Assembly: GCA_001599755.1 (NCBI GenBank) | Contig: BCHX01000001.1 | Coordinates: 2,542,001 to 2,606,000 of the forward strand | Direction: 5' to 3' | From: Gliomastix tumulicola | Lineage: Eukaryota > Ascomycota > Sordariomycetes > Hypocreales > Bionectriaceae | DNA: 64,000 bases | Shown here: piece by piece, positions 10,417-22,031 of the stretch | Layout of the letters: every line of letters begins with the position of its first letter | How positions within the stretch are numbered: position 1 is the first letter of the stretch | Position numbers and translations under genes: made by a program | Notes under the pieces: model-generated | The model's database searches: none | Told to the model about the DNA's origin: nothing | What the model saw: only the letters and a program-made list of their open reading frames with translations

Positions 10417-10998
10417 GCTCGTCAGCTACAAACAGCCTCGGCAGGGTGTCGTGTGATGACGTCGGGCTGGCCGTGGGTATCGTGCAGAGTTCCAAGTAAT
10501 TGCAAAGACGAGCACCCTCTTCGAAGACGTAGCAGCAAAAGACCAGGGGGATAAAAAGGGTTCAAAGAAAGGGCAAATGCGCCGAAGTTGCACCACGCTT
10601 ACATATTGCAGACGATTCTGCCGTGGGACAATTGGGATCCTTTGCTTCCCGGTCTCGTTGCTCGGCCAAACCTGGAGAGGCCGGGGATCACCAATCGAGC
10701 CGAGGTTCAGCGCTCCCACAGTTGGCCGGATCAGCAATTCCGCCCGTCAATTTAGTGCACTCCAGGGCTGGAAGCCTGGAACTGTCCTCCACCGACCCCG
10801 GCCAATTCAACCCTCCGAGGCTTTCTCCCCGCAGTTCAGTTGATGCAGCTACTCGGCTAGACCGACAGTACCCATAGAGAGTCAGTTGCTCCCCAACTAG
10901 CATTGAGACAGGTGGTTAACTAGAAGCATCACCAAAGACAACAGATCGCACACCTTGCTTTGTCAAGACCCTGCTTGCCATATATGCTCAGCCGTTAA

Positions 10999-11016
10999 TA
11001 CTACTACTACTACTAC
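10999..11016. repeat. (TAC)6 microsatellite
   Basis: Six perfect TAC units in the gap between the kinase gene and hapB. Confidence 0.85.
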
Positions 11017-12081
11017 TAACTAGAAAGGAGCTGCCCCCCTTCATCAGAAAATACAGAAAAATTTGCTCAAATTCGACGCAGACAATCTTTCCCAGCGCTA
11101 TCATCCGGCGACGGAACACCGAGTTTTGAATTCTATCCACCCAAGCTCGGGAGAACTAAGTATGTAAACAGGGTTGTCACAAAATAGACATGCAACCTCT
11201 CTCCTCTCGTCTTCCCTCGAACCTCGCTCGACTGTGGCCCCAGGCGGCTTGCTGACTCGGGATCGCTCGGGTGAAGCCCTTCGCAGAGGGCAGGGCGTCA
11301 TAGGCTTGTTTTTCTTCTCGTTGTATCGTCTTCGTCGTTCAGTGTCGATGTGCGTTTGTGCTTTTCGTATACTTTTCTTCATCTTTTTTTCTTTTTGTCT
11401 TCCTTTTCCTTTCCTGCATTTCGTCTTTTTTCTTTCAGTCCTAATCATCAAGCCCGTTTGCCCAGAGCGCAAGTCAGATACGCCTCGAGCCAGTCGTCGT
11501 AGTCGATACTGCAATAAAATATGCTGGGGCTCTCCCCTAACCTTGTCAGGAAGGGGCATGAACTCGCCATCGACCTAGCCAAATCAAAGAGAAGAGAGAG
11601 CAAAGAGGTTGCATAAACAAATAAGGGGGGGGGTATCCGTCATATCAAGTCATCCATACATTCTGTCCATTCCAGTCAGGTATATGTGGGCCATACAAAC
11701 CCCATGAAGGCTTGCTGTGGTGCTGTTGCCAGTCCCATTGCTGTATTTAAGTAAGAGTCGCAAAAAGAAGAAGGGGAGGGGGGATAAGAGGGTAAGCCGG
11801 AGGGCTAGTAGAAGAGAGAGGCCAGGGAGTGTATATATGCCTCGCAAGGTCTTCCCTAATAGGCCAGAGCCCACAGGGTTCCAAAGGTCGTGTCGTCGGA
11901 GTCGTCATCACCCACCACCAACACCTGCCCAAAACCCAGACACGCGCCATTATTTTCGAAAGCAGAGATGCTATGCAAACCATCTCTGCAGTCGCCACGT
12001 TATCATCACTCGGTAGCACCACGAGTGGTACCGCCGAGGTTTTAAGACTCGACCAGGACTTTGCTGCCAAAGTCACTGTTG

Positions 12082-13026
12082 TCAGTCTTGAGTCTCAGCA
12101 GTCTCCTCGCCCGGCCCGTCTGTCTTCGCCTTCTTGTTCGGGCCAGGGGCCATGACTTCGGACTTGCGCTTGTTGCTGTGGGAGGTAGTTGGTGATGGGA
12201 GCTCCGCCGCATCAACAATCTTGCCGGTCTCGTCGATGAGCTTGCCGTCCTTCTCCATGGCCGCGACCTCGTCAGCAGTGAGGAAACGTCCACCAGGACC
12301 ACGCGGCCGGCGCATGGCATGATTGTGACGAGACTCGTGCAGGTACGGCTTGCGGCCCTTGGAAGTTAACCGGAGCTGCTCCTCGAGGCGCTGGCGTGCT
12401 ACTCGCCGCTTTAGAATGCGATGGAACTGCTTCGCATTGACGTATAGTGGCGACTCCTCGACGGTGCTAGATGATATCTCGGGGGACTGCGGGTTCTGCA
12501 TGCTCGTCGGCGGTGCGGCGCTCGATCTCGGTGCGCTGTGACTGAGCATGCTTGGAGCGCTTGGTAGGGCGGGACTCGTGACTTGGCTCATCCTCCGGGC
12601 GGGCATTTGTGAGATGTTGTTGTTTATGCGCGGCGACTGGCGGCCATCCTTCTTAGCGTTGGCGCCGAGGCGTGGCGAGCCTTGCTGGATGCCGCCGTCT
12701 TGGTGCATGTACGAGTAGTTGGACCCCGAGGCCGCCGCGGTTGCGGCCATGGCAGCCGCCTGGATCCCGGGAATGCCATATGGCACCGGCTGCATGCCTT
12801 GCTGAGACATGCCGTATTGGGATTGATACATGGCGGCGTTGCTGGTGTTGCTGTTGTTGCCTTGGGACTGCGCTCCTTGCTGAGGCCCAGGTACTGACGA
12901 CGGCTGGTTCTGATGCTGATTCAGGGTGTGGTTTGCTGACGGGATGGTACTGCTCCCTGCACCGGATGTGGCGTAACTGTCGTGTGTATTCTGCTGTTCT
13001 TGAGGATATTGGGCGTATTCCATCAT
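12082..13026 (-). CDS. hapB: CCAAT-binding factor subunit HapB (NF-YA/Hap2)
   Basis: HapB gives the CCAAT-binding complex its sequence specificity; with HapC and HapE it binds CCAAT boxes, and with HapX controls iron homeostasis in filamentous fungi. The single-exon frame encodes 314 residues. The N-terminal half is Gln/Ser/Asn-rich. The conserved core at about residues 188-250 contains the subunit-association segment (PLYVNAKQFHRILKRRVAR) and the DNA-binding segment (RKPYLHESRHNHAMRRPRG, then GGRF). A basic C-terminal KRKSEV ... KKAK resembles a nuclear localisation signal. The start MMEYAQYPQ fits other fungal HapB proteins. The upstream side is gene-free for 9 kb. Nothing is truncated. Confidence 0.97.
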   Translation of the reverse strand: MMEYAQYPQEQQNTHDSYATSGAGSSTIPSANHTLNQHQNQPSSVPGPQQGAQSQGNNSNTSNAAMYQSQYGMSQQGMQPVPYGIPGIQAAAMAATAAASGSNYSYMHQDGGIQQGSPRLGANAKKDGRQSPRINNNISQMPARRMSQVTSPALPSAPSMLSHSAPRSSAAPPTSMQNPQSPEISSSTVEESPLYVNAKQFHRILKRRVARQRLEEQLRLTSKGRKPYLHESRHNHAMRRPRGPGGRFLTADEVAAMEKDGKLIDETGKIVDAAELPSPTTSHSNKRKSEVMAPGPNKKAKTDGPGEETAETQD

Positions 13027-16000
13027 ACTAAAGCGCGGTGCTTTAGGATGGCACGGTCAGGACCTCGAGCTCCTGGACGCGATTCGTCGGGCTGCCAATG
13101 AGGCTCACCAGAAGAAAGAACAGGGTCCAGGCGGGTTGAAGAGGGCGTAGGGGGGAGGCGGACAGCGAATAGATGTGCCACGATTGAATCTCTCGGCGAC
13201 GGCAGGGGAGGGGAGGGGCTTGAGCGTGCGGTACTCGCTAGCGTTTAGTTGGGCACACTGCCTGTTGGGCCTGCACTTCGCAGTTATCAGGCACCAAGCT
13301 TATTGGATATGCAGCGTGCGCTGGCAAATCCGTGGGGAGGGTGTGGCGTGGTGTGGTACCAGCGAATCTCCAAATGGTCGCCCTACGGCAACCCGTAGAA
13401 ATGGTTTCCGTCGTGGGGTAAATGGACTGCTAGCAAGGCGGCAAGCAAATGCAGTCTCCCTCTCACGGTCCACGGATGGGATAAGCAGCGACTTCCCCAG
13501 GGTGCTTTCTGGACAGGATGGGGAGCGTTCCTGTACGTATCCCTAGCCGACCAAGTTAGCCGATGCTTATTTCTCACGAATGAACTGATTGCCTGAGTAG
13601 GATGACGATGGATGTGGTGGAGGCGAAGCAGCCAAGGCCAAGGGGACGCCGACTGCCAGTGCCCACACCAAGCGATGCGTTGGCAGATTTGTGCATATGC
13701 CGTCATGTAGGGCCATGCAGCGACAGGGCCTCCTGCACGCGTTGGCGCAGCCAGCCAACAGGACAACGCTTGTCGAATCGGTTTGCAAACGAGGCTTCCT
13801 TGCGCCTCGGATGACGGTAGCATTGCTGCTTAGCGGGAGGAGATGGGTCGCAATGCGTTGCCGTGCGTCGCAACGCATCACGTCCACACCACCCAAAACT
13901 TCATGCGTACATTTCCAAATCGAGGCCGCCCCTAGACAGGCCGGCCGACGACCCATCCATCCATCGTCCACGCCCCGTGTGTGGGTGGAGATGCTGTCGA
14001 AGTTGAATGTCGCAGCGTCTCGAGTGCAGGAGGGAGGGGAGGTTGTGGTATTGGGCAGGCATCGTGTGATGGGCAGAGACGAGAGTGACTGAATAAGAAA
14101 CTGGGGGGCATACAGTACCTGGAACGGATGGAACGCTGCTGAGGCAAAACGCAACCCTCTATTAAGGCGGCCCAATTTAGCCGAGCGTGTGAGGGATGGG
14201 AGAGCGTTTGGCTAGGCGTGTCAGTTTGGAAAAATACAGTAGAATGAATACACAGAAGAAAAGAAAGGGGGCTTGGTCGACGACAGGACAGGATGTGAAG
14301 TGACGAGTGCAGCGAACGGTGGGAAGAGTCGGTGTAAGTTAACAGGGCCAACTGGCGGAGAAAGCTGTACAGAGGTACCTCAGGCTCGCAAAGTGCTAGT
14401 AGCGGTACATGTGCCACACGCGCGAAGATCCAGGAGCGGGCATTGTTGACAGCCACACGCCATGTCGCAGAGGTGACACGGCCCAGAAAGCCAGGAGCAC
14501 TATTTTAATGTATGTGACGTTGTGTGATGTGATGTGATGTGCTGTGTAGGGGTTGCAGGTGGCCTGGGTCGACATATAATAAAACAGGAGCAGAGGGGAG
14601 TGAGGATACATACCCGAGTGCAGAACAGCGTGAGAGGAATTCACACGCGACGGGGACCCGACAGACGGTTCTGATTGATGGCGCAGAAGTTGGGGTAATA
14701 TACAGTCCGCAGACGCGTCTTGTCAGGTGATTAGCTGAGCGTCCAATAGTGATGCTGAGAATGAAGCCCGCGGCGATGATAGGCCTCTATGTCGACGAAT
14801 CGCAGAAGCGGAGGATTGGGCGAGACAGAGCAACAACGCGATGAAGAGTGCTGATTTGCTGGAGGCGGTGGGCAATAATGTTTTGGGTGGGAAGGGGGGG
14901 AGGATTAACGTGCAAGGGTACTCTTCAATACCACTTCTTCAACGCCAACTGCCCGCCAGCAACAAAGCGTGGTCCCTAGTACCTGGTATAAGGTGGGTAG
15001 GCAGGCTGAGCACGCGGTACTGCTACTTCCGGCTGTGGCTTGTTGCTGCGTGGGAGGGTCAGAACCCGCCCGCCTTACAGGGGGTTCAAAGTGCCGGCCA
15101 GTCGCGAAAATGGCAGAGGCAAAAAAAAATAAAAAAAATGAGATGGTTGGAGAGGCATTGACTGGACTGTCCAGCCTGAGGGGGATAATGATCAACCATG
15201 AGGGCGAGCCCGCTCGAGCAGACGGGTAGAGGCATCTGTCCTGTGCGAAGAGAGGATGCACTCTCCCATTGTGCAACAAGACGGCAAAGGACAGCGAAAA
15301 GTGCGATATGCGATAAAAAAAATTGTGCAACTCGGAAATGATACAATAGTGCGTCAGTACTCACATTCGTCCGACCCGGGATGCACCTCAAACCAGGGAG
15401 AGAAAAAAGAATGCCTGCAGCGATGCCCTGCAGACTCGCTACTCAGATCGGATCTGATGTCGTTCGATGCGTGCTTCTGACTGGACGAGAGAGTCGCGCT
15501 TTGTCCAAGGCCAGGCAAGGACCGAAACGGGGTTTTGCAGACTTGTCTGACGAATAGAATGAAGTTTCGAGGTTGAGGGGGAGAAGCGCTGTGAGTGGCC
15601 AGCAAGGGAGGGAAAAATGCGGGAGGGGGGACGAGGTCGACGAATCTGATTGCTTGCTTGCGGCTTGGGGGGGGGAGGCCCTCACACAAATCTTTTCGCC
15701 TCTTCCTTCGGCCCTGCTTTTCTGCCTGGGAGTGGAGTGGGAGGCGAGAGGAGCGAGGGGATTGATTAGCCGTGTTAGGGAGAGGACGAGAAAAATGCTC
15801 GCAGGTGATTTGAGGGCGGGACCAGAGTCTTTTAACGTTTGTGACTGGCTGACACGGCGCCGCGCAGTGGGGCTCCTCTGAGCTGGGAGATTAAATTGGG
15901 ACCCGGAGGCACTAAAATGTCGGCCGAAGAAAGTGACCTGGCGAAATGTACCTAAATACAGTGCCGGAATAAGGCACAGGGCCGAGTGGCCTCGCCAGGG

Positions 16001-16100
16001 ACACGGAGATCCCTCAGTCTGTCGACGTGACTTGGTGGTTGATTCGCTGGCAAGGCATGACGTGACCATTGATCACCCCAGGCAAGGCGAAGCAGAGGAA
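13027..16100. other. long gene-free region upstream of hapB
   Basis: Expected to hold the hapB promoter and 5' leader. Purine-rich runs, short A tracts (15121-15137) and a GATGT/GTGAT-like repeat near 14520-14545 occur. Minus-strand frames of 202 codons (13567-14175) and 208 codons (15443-16069) are Ser/Pro/Arg strings overlapped by open frames on the other strand. They lack recognisable domains, so I do not call them genes. Confidence 0.45.
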
Positions 16101-19100
16101 GCGCCGTGATGCAAACAGAGACAATGCCAGAATCCATGCCCAACGCCAAGCACATCAGGCAGGCAGGAGGTCTCACTGTGCGAAGTCCTGCTCCCGGCAA
16201 TCCTCTCACTGAGGCAGGAGATGTCCGCCTCACTTTCTCACATCACACCTCACACTCTGCGACAGAGCATCCCTCTCGTCCATTTATTAATACCTCATCA
16301 GCACCTTGGTGCTACACACCCTCCTGCTAATTAGTATGCGTCCAGTGTGTGTGCTCTGCCAACCCCACCTCGGAGGGCGATCGACCAGGTCTCGGAGATG
16401 ATGGTGTGCCAATGATGAGTTGGCAAGCACACGACTTGCAGCCAGCCTGTTTCTGTTACGGAACTAAGAATATACGACGACAAGGTGCGCTACCCGACAC
16501 ACTGCATACTTGAGCATTTTGAGGCTTGCAACTATGGCACTCCATTCCGACCTCGCCCGCATGTACAACGCAGAACCACGTGTTTGGGACCGGGATCGAT
16601 ATTTCGAGTCAGTTTGTCAATACTGTGGCTGTGAGCCGGGTAAGGTACATACCATATCCATCAGCATGTACCGGTACCTCCGACAATAGTCGTAGGCCAG
16701 TCCGTGTCTGTCAAGCAACACTCGAGTCCACCCAGGCCGGCTCCCGTGCAACGAGGCTGGGGATCGTATTCAATCCCATGGCGATACAGGATACCCAAGA
16801 CTGTACCACCCCGTGCTTCGTGCCATCGTTCATACGAAGCCAACCCGAGCTGGTGAATGGAGCACGGGGCACCGAGTGTCTCTCAGGACGCACTGGCTCC
16901 TCGGTGCCGGCCTTGGGACATGTCCAGATTACCTATGCACAGTCTCTGTTGTGTCACCGACTCACTCACAAGTTCGTAACCCTCTTCATGTGCTCCCAGT
17001 GATGCAAAGTACGGATCAGGATCGTCTTGGCATCGTCTTCTCTCGTCTTGCTTGCCCACACCCACTTCGCCGATGTCGCCGGCCGGGTTCAACCGTGCGC
17101 GGAACAACACCCAGATCACTTCTCGTTCTGCCTGACGCGACCAGACTCCGGCAAGAGCCATGTCCCCTTTAAGCTATATCTTGTGATGCCCATGCCTGTG
17201 GAACGTGCTCGTGCTTACATCACGTCGATACCGGAGCGGTGTCGCATTCGAGACTGCTCGAGGGGAGGGATCCTACCCTGGCATGCAAGTCGAGCAGAGC
17301 CTCACCGACACCATGTCTCGTTCGTGCCGTGTCTTGTCGCGTGGACTGTGCATGGTACATCCCTGGTCCCTCGTCTGGCCGAGATCCAAGGCGAAAAGTC
17401 GGTGTAGGAAGCCATGCCTCGATTCGCATCCATAGCGCCGGGTACGCGCACCACCGAGGAGTCGCAGCAGGAAAAACTTCGCCTCCCCGAGGCGTCCTTT
17501 CCATCAGCCAGGCAACTGCAGATACTTCCTAATGGAGCCTACCGATCGCCACACTTTTCATCATCGCGTCGGGGCAGCTGGACGAAGGCTTGATGACCGC
17601 TCTCTGGGAGAGGGCTTTCTCCACCGCTGGAGTGATCAAGAAATGAAGTGGTGATTTCGTGTCACGCCCGCGTCACGGCTCGAGCAGACGTATCACGTAG
17701 GCCGCGTTTCACAGCTCGAGCACATGAGCAGGAACCGCTTGGCCCGGTAACACGACGTCGATCAGAAGGGCTGGATTGTTCCCTTGCAGCCCGTATTGTC
17801 GTTGACCCGTCCTTTTGGTGCTGCCTCCCAAGACACTAATTTCACCTACCCTAAACTGATGCGCCTCGACGCCACGGCCAGGAACTCGGAGGTCTGTTCC
17901 AGCGGCAGACGAGACATGACGAGACAATACGATGCTCGGTAGGATTTCCGCAGTTCTCCTGGTAAATAGTTGACGAGCTGGGTCTAGGCCTGAACGCACC
18001 AACTCTGTGCTGAGACCGCTGCATACCGGTTGGCTTGGCCAAGCAATAAATACGATCATGCTGGCAGTCACTCCTTTGGCTACGATAGGTGGCATCTTCT
18101 TATAACTCCAAGACACTTCTGTCCAACATGTCTCACCGTGCGTAGTCCCAGGCCGTTGCACTCAAATCAACCACGAACAAAGACCAGCTTGTGCGTCCGA
18201 ACACGTATCACACGATGGTATGGCAGTCGAGCTTCCCTACAAAAGATTGAACTACCAAGTCTGACACTATCCGGACCGGGCCGCACCGGCAACCAGACCG
18301 TCAATATCTTGGTAAGAAATGGCGGCGCCTCTCCGTCATGCCTCTGATTTACACGGACATAAGTTTACGAAAAGAATCGGAGGAGGAGAAGGTAACTCGG
18401 GGCAATTGAAACCATGTAGTCCTGTTCTTGATAGAGGCCTTCGAGGTCGTCGCGCACGGCTAGTGACGGACTGGTCGTCCAGAACAACGATTGGTCGATC
18501 TCCAGCAATGTTGGTAAGGACTCGCCGAATGCACTCTCTTGCATGCCTGCCTACCCTCCCTGCGGCTGACCGGAATCCACACTCTTCGGAACGGACACTA
18601 AGAACCAGTGGTGTGCGCAATGGAAAAGGCGCCCCAGGATGACCCAAGACTTTCGGGGCCGTCTTACACACCATCAACCATTTCGATAGACACAGCGAGG
18701 CAAAATAGTAGTGGCTCCTCAGACCTACTAATGCAAGTCTCTCATGCGCCATCCCAATATTCTAGTCACACAGCGGCACAGTGAGGACAACCACTGGTGC
18801 CACGCTCGCAAGACGGGTCGCGACCACCCTCTCAATCTTATGCAGACACATTTTAGCCCGAATGTGCTTATCCCCAATCACGCTCTCGAAACATGTGATA
18901 GGCGGGAGAAGTCTGTCTAGAGAGTCGTCCCTAGCCATCATATTGACCTTGGTCGCCGGTCAAAACATCGGCGACAGCCATCAACGTCGCTGGAAGTATC
19001 CATAGGAGACCATTTCTTATGAAATTGGAAACAAAACCACATTCTTGGTACAGAGCTCATGGTTTGGCTACTCCGCGTGTTGGCCGTGATGGCTCGTTTA

Positions 19101-20400
19101 GACCTCTTCCCATTGCCCAAAAGCCTGGACCTTCGACCATCCATCATATTTCCAACCCGCTGAGAGGCGAGAAGTAGAGTATGGGCCCGTGGCATGCAAG
19201 GCAAATTCTTGGCTCTCCTCACAAGGAGGTCAGCAGCCCATGTGATGCAAGTCTAGGCGTCTAGACTGCGAAGGTCTCCCTTCCCGAGCAGGAAGATGAT
19301 AGTACAGGACGGGCGGTATAGGATATGTGGCCCAGGCGAAGCGCACGGAACGGAGATCCATCTGTGAACATGTTTTGACGGTGACCTCCCAGATAGCCCA
19401 GTGCTTGCATCAGGAGCACGATGGCCAATCTATTGGCACTGAACACCCACGGCTCGAGAGCCGACGGCGTCTATCATATCGATGCTGGCGGTTTGGAACC
19501 GACCCCGGTCATTCGAGTCCCTCTACCGCAGCTGCCCCAGTGATGGTTATTGGCACGAAGCATCCAGTCGTGATACTCCGATGGCTATCGCTTGTTTGTA
19601 GACACTAGAAAGCCTGGCGAGATCCCGTCTTTGGCATCGATTGGCTCGTTTGAGGAAACGCAGCGCGATTTGGTTTCGGATCCAGTCGACAGACGAAACA
19701 CCGCAGAGCGCGAGGGTAGAGCACCAGGTCTGCACTTGATATCCAGCCGTAGACACAGGGCGCTTAGCTAACTGCATTCTCATCAAGCGCCATGCTCACA
19801 CTGTGGCGCTTATGCTGAGTAGGATCCCACAGCCAACCAGCTATCATGCCAAGCTTGCAGACTGCTGGCGAACTAAAGCTCACGACGTCTGGTCGCAGGA
19901 CCAGCAGCCGCGCGCTCACGGCGATGTGGCCTCTCATGCAGACAATACCTGCAAGTCCAGCCACATTGAAGCCGTTGACGCTGTCCAGTGGATGGCTGGC
20001 GAAGCGGAGGAGCAAGGGTCAGCGGACAGTGTGGAGGCTTCCGGGACGTTGACCATCCCACGTCCCGCATCTCGCTGTCGTCCCCCCTCGTGCTTCACGT
20101 GGCGCGCGCTCTTTCTTGCAGCATTCGCGATGGCTCCAGCCACGACTCTGGGTGCGCGAACTTTTGAGATATGGTGCTTAGCCCCGCGAGACGACTTTGG
20201 CGGAGAAAATGCTTGGAGGCGCGCGCGGACTCGAGACACGAGGGTGGCTAGTATTGGCCGTCCGGGCAACGATTCCAAACATCTGCAATTGAGGGAGCAG
20301 GCGGGTAGGGCCTCGAATCAAATGGCCGTGATCTGTTTTTAGGCCAAAGCATGTCTTCTGCGGGATGGGAGACAACAAGAACTGGGGAGCCAAAAGGTAG
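16101..20400. other. 4.3 kb block without genes and with few simple repeats
   Basis: No open frame here exceeds about 180 codons and none resembles a known protein. Compared with the flanks, the block has few homopolymers or purine/pyrimidine runs and reads as mixed-composition sequence. It could be a decayed gene or element, or a non-coding transcript. I found no terminal repeats or reverse-transcriptase, transposase or integrase motifs. Confidence 0.4.
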
Positions 20401-21278
20401 ATAAAGGGCAACTGATGGCCACGGAGAGATCTGAATCTTGAGACTCCAGACACGCATCCTCACCGACGACCAACAACCATTCCACAAAATAAAGCTTTCT
20501 CTGCTTCACCCTCCTCCTCTTCTCCACGCTTAGTCGAAAGCGGTCCTCTTTTCCTCTCTCCCTCTCTTCGTCTTGTTGGTTACCACCAACCAACGTCACA
20601 TATCACATCATCATCGCTCCAGCTGAAGCCACGCGACACCAGTGATCGTCTGCCGGAACCGATCTGGGCAGTCACTTGTCTAAACGCCAACCAAAAGCAC
20701 CGGACCTGCTTTGTCGGGTCTTAGGTCTCAGGCCTCATTCTCGGACGCGATACCCGTGGTGGGTGTGGGTGTGTCAGCGCGCGCTTGGGTCTTGCTTGTC
20801 AGCCTGTTCCGTGCCGAATCACCCATACGCGACGAGCCAATCAGGTTGGCAAAGTGAGGTTTAACAGCTGGGCGGTAAGCCACGCCAAGGACCCAGTCGA
20901 CTCGCTCACAGTTGTGGTGACGGGCTCATCACATTGACGTACTCCGTACTTGTCGAAGGGATAAAATCCGGACCGCGCTTGCGATTGATCCTGTTTTTTG
21001 CCAGAGAGCATTGGACACGAGACAGCGCCTGAGCTTGAGACAGACAAGAACGACCCGAGTCGGCTCCTTCCACGACCACCAGTTTGGGTACCTTCCACTG
21101 CCTGGGGCGCTACTTCCTTCCCCCGAAATTAACAGTCATTGGCTGGATTGAATAGTACCTAAGCGACGGCAACCAGCACCCATCACTCCTTCCCTTCCGT
21201 CTATCATTTATCTTTTCTTTCCCTTCGCCCATCAATTTCAGCACCTCAACATCTTCTCGGAATAGCATCGCTCACCAG

Positions 21279-22014
21279 GTACGTGCCTCTGCTTCTATTT
21301 TCAGGTCGCCAGTCAAAGCCCTTCTTCGTGTTCACCATCCAACTCGTTAGTGCAGCGACTAACACAGCCAACCCCAGACCACGAAAGCTAGCTCAACGCC
21401 CAAACCACTGCATCGGCGCATATCCAAAACACAGGGGCTGCCCTCATTCGCACGGAATCTGCCCTGTCATCCCATCCGCCGGGGCCTTTGCCGCCAGACG
21501 CACCCCTGCTCGCTGTTTCTGCCTCAGTCACAGTGACGATTGGAAGTTCTATTTCGCTTCCTGCGGCCTTGAAACACCCTCCTGTTGTTTCCAGTCGCTG
21601 GCCCCTGTCCGCTTTCCGCCCACCCTCCTTCGCGCCACACCCTCCCATAATACATCCTACACCCCCTCCTGTCTCCAATTTTGGAGCTCGGCGCCAAAAT
21701 TCACCACTTACTTTCACTGCCTTGCTTGCTCTGCATTCTGCACTCTGCATACGCATCTACCTGACCATTGCTCCTCCATCTTTATAACTACTGCCGCGTC
21801 CGCTGCTGGATTACTTCNCCTGCCGCTCCCTCCCTCCTCCTGTCAGCGTCCTTACACGCGGCTTTCTGGCTTGGTCTCCCACGGCGCACTCCATCCTCTC
21901 TTTATACCTACCTTACTTCATACCTACACATACTCAACTACCATTAGGTATCCTGAGCCATTCACTTGGCTTGGCCCTTGTCGACACTCGCTATCTCTAG
22001 CCTGACCTCACCAG
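21279..22014 (+). other. possible long intron in the 5' leader
   Basis: A strong donor GTACGT begins at 21279 after CACCAG. A matching acceptor CCAG ends at 22014, preceded by a CTGAC branch-like site, leaving 17 bases to the ATG at 22032. If spliced, the intron would be 736 nt and contain most of the pyrimidine-rich DNA. This is inferred only from splice signals; other acceptors are possible. Confidence 0.35.
21818..21818. other. undetermined base (n)
   Basis: The only ambiguous base I noticed in the window. It lies in non-coding leader sequence and does not affect a called gene. Confidence 0.95.
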
Positions 22015-22031
22015 CAAACACCATCGCCAAA

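Larger units (their letters stand above)
10390..12081. other. intergenic, kinase upstream and hapB 3' region
   Basis: This 1.7 kb gap holds the kinase promoter side and the hapB 3' end. Open frames here (for example 152 codons at 11101-11559 minus, facing 134 codons on plus) are low-complexity Arg/Lys or Phe/Cys strings without a family signature. Simple repeats are a CAG/CTG tract at 10391-10416 and (TAC)6 at 10999-11016. Pyrimidine-rich sequence fills 11290-11450. Confidence 0.5.
20401..22031 (+). other. pyrimidine-rich upstream and leader region of the 22032 gene
   Basis: The sense strand becomes rich in C and T from about 21170 to 22030, typical of fungal 5' leaders. A CCAATCA box is at 20837-20843 and an inverted one (ATTGG) at 21138-21142. 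One undetermined base (n) is at 21818. Confidence 0.5.

Noticed and set aside
11101..11578. Facing open frames (152 codons minus, 134 codons plus)
   Set aside because: Low-complexity Lys/Arg or Phe/Cys strings produced by a pyrimidine-rich stretch; no family signature.
13567..16069. 202- and 208-codon minus frames upstream of hapB
   Set aside because: Ser/Pro/Arg-rich, no domain, opposite-strand frames equally long; likely chance frames in GC-rich DNA.
19803..20342. 179-codon plus frame
   Set aside because: No recognisable motif and no matching splice-site extension found.
21283..22005. 240-codon plus frame containing the undetermined base
   Set aside because: Lies in the pyrimidine-rich leader, Pro/Ser/Cys/Leu-rich without a domain, and runs inside the proposed leader intron.
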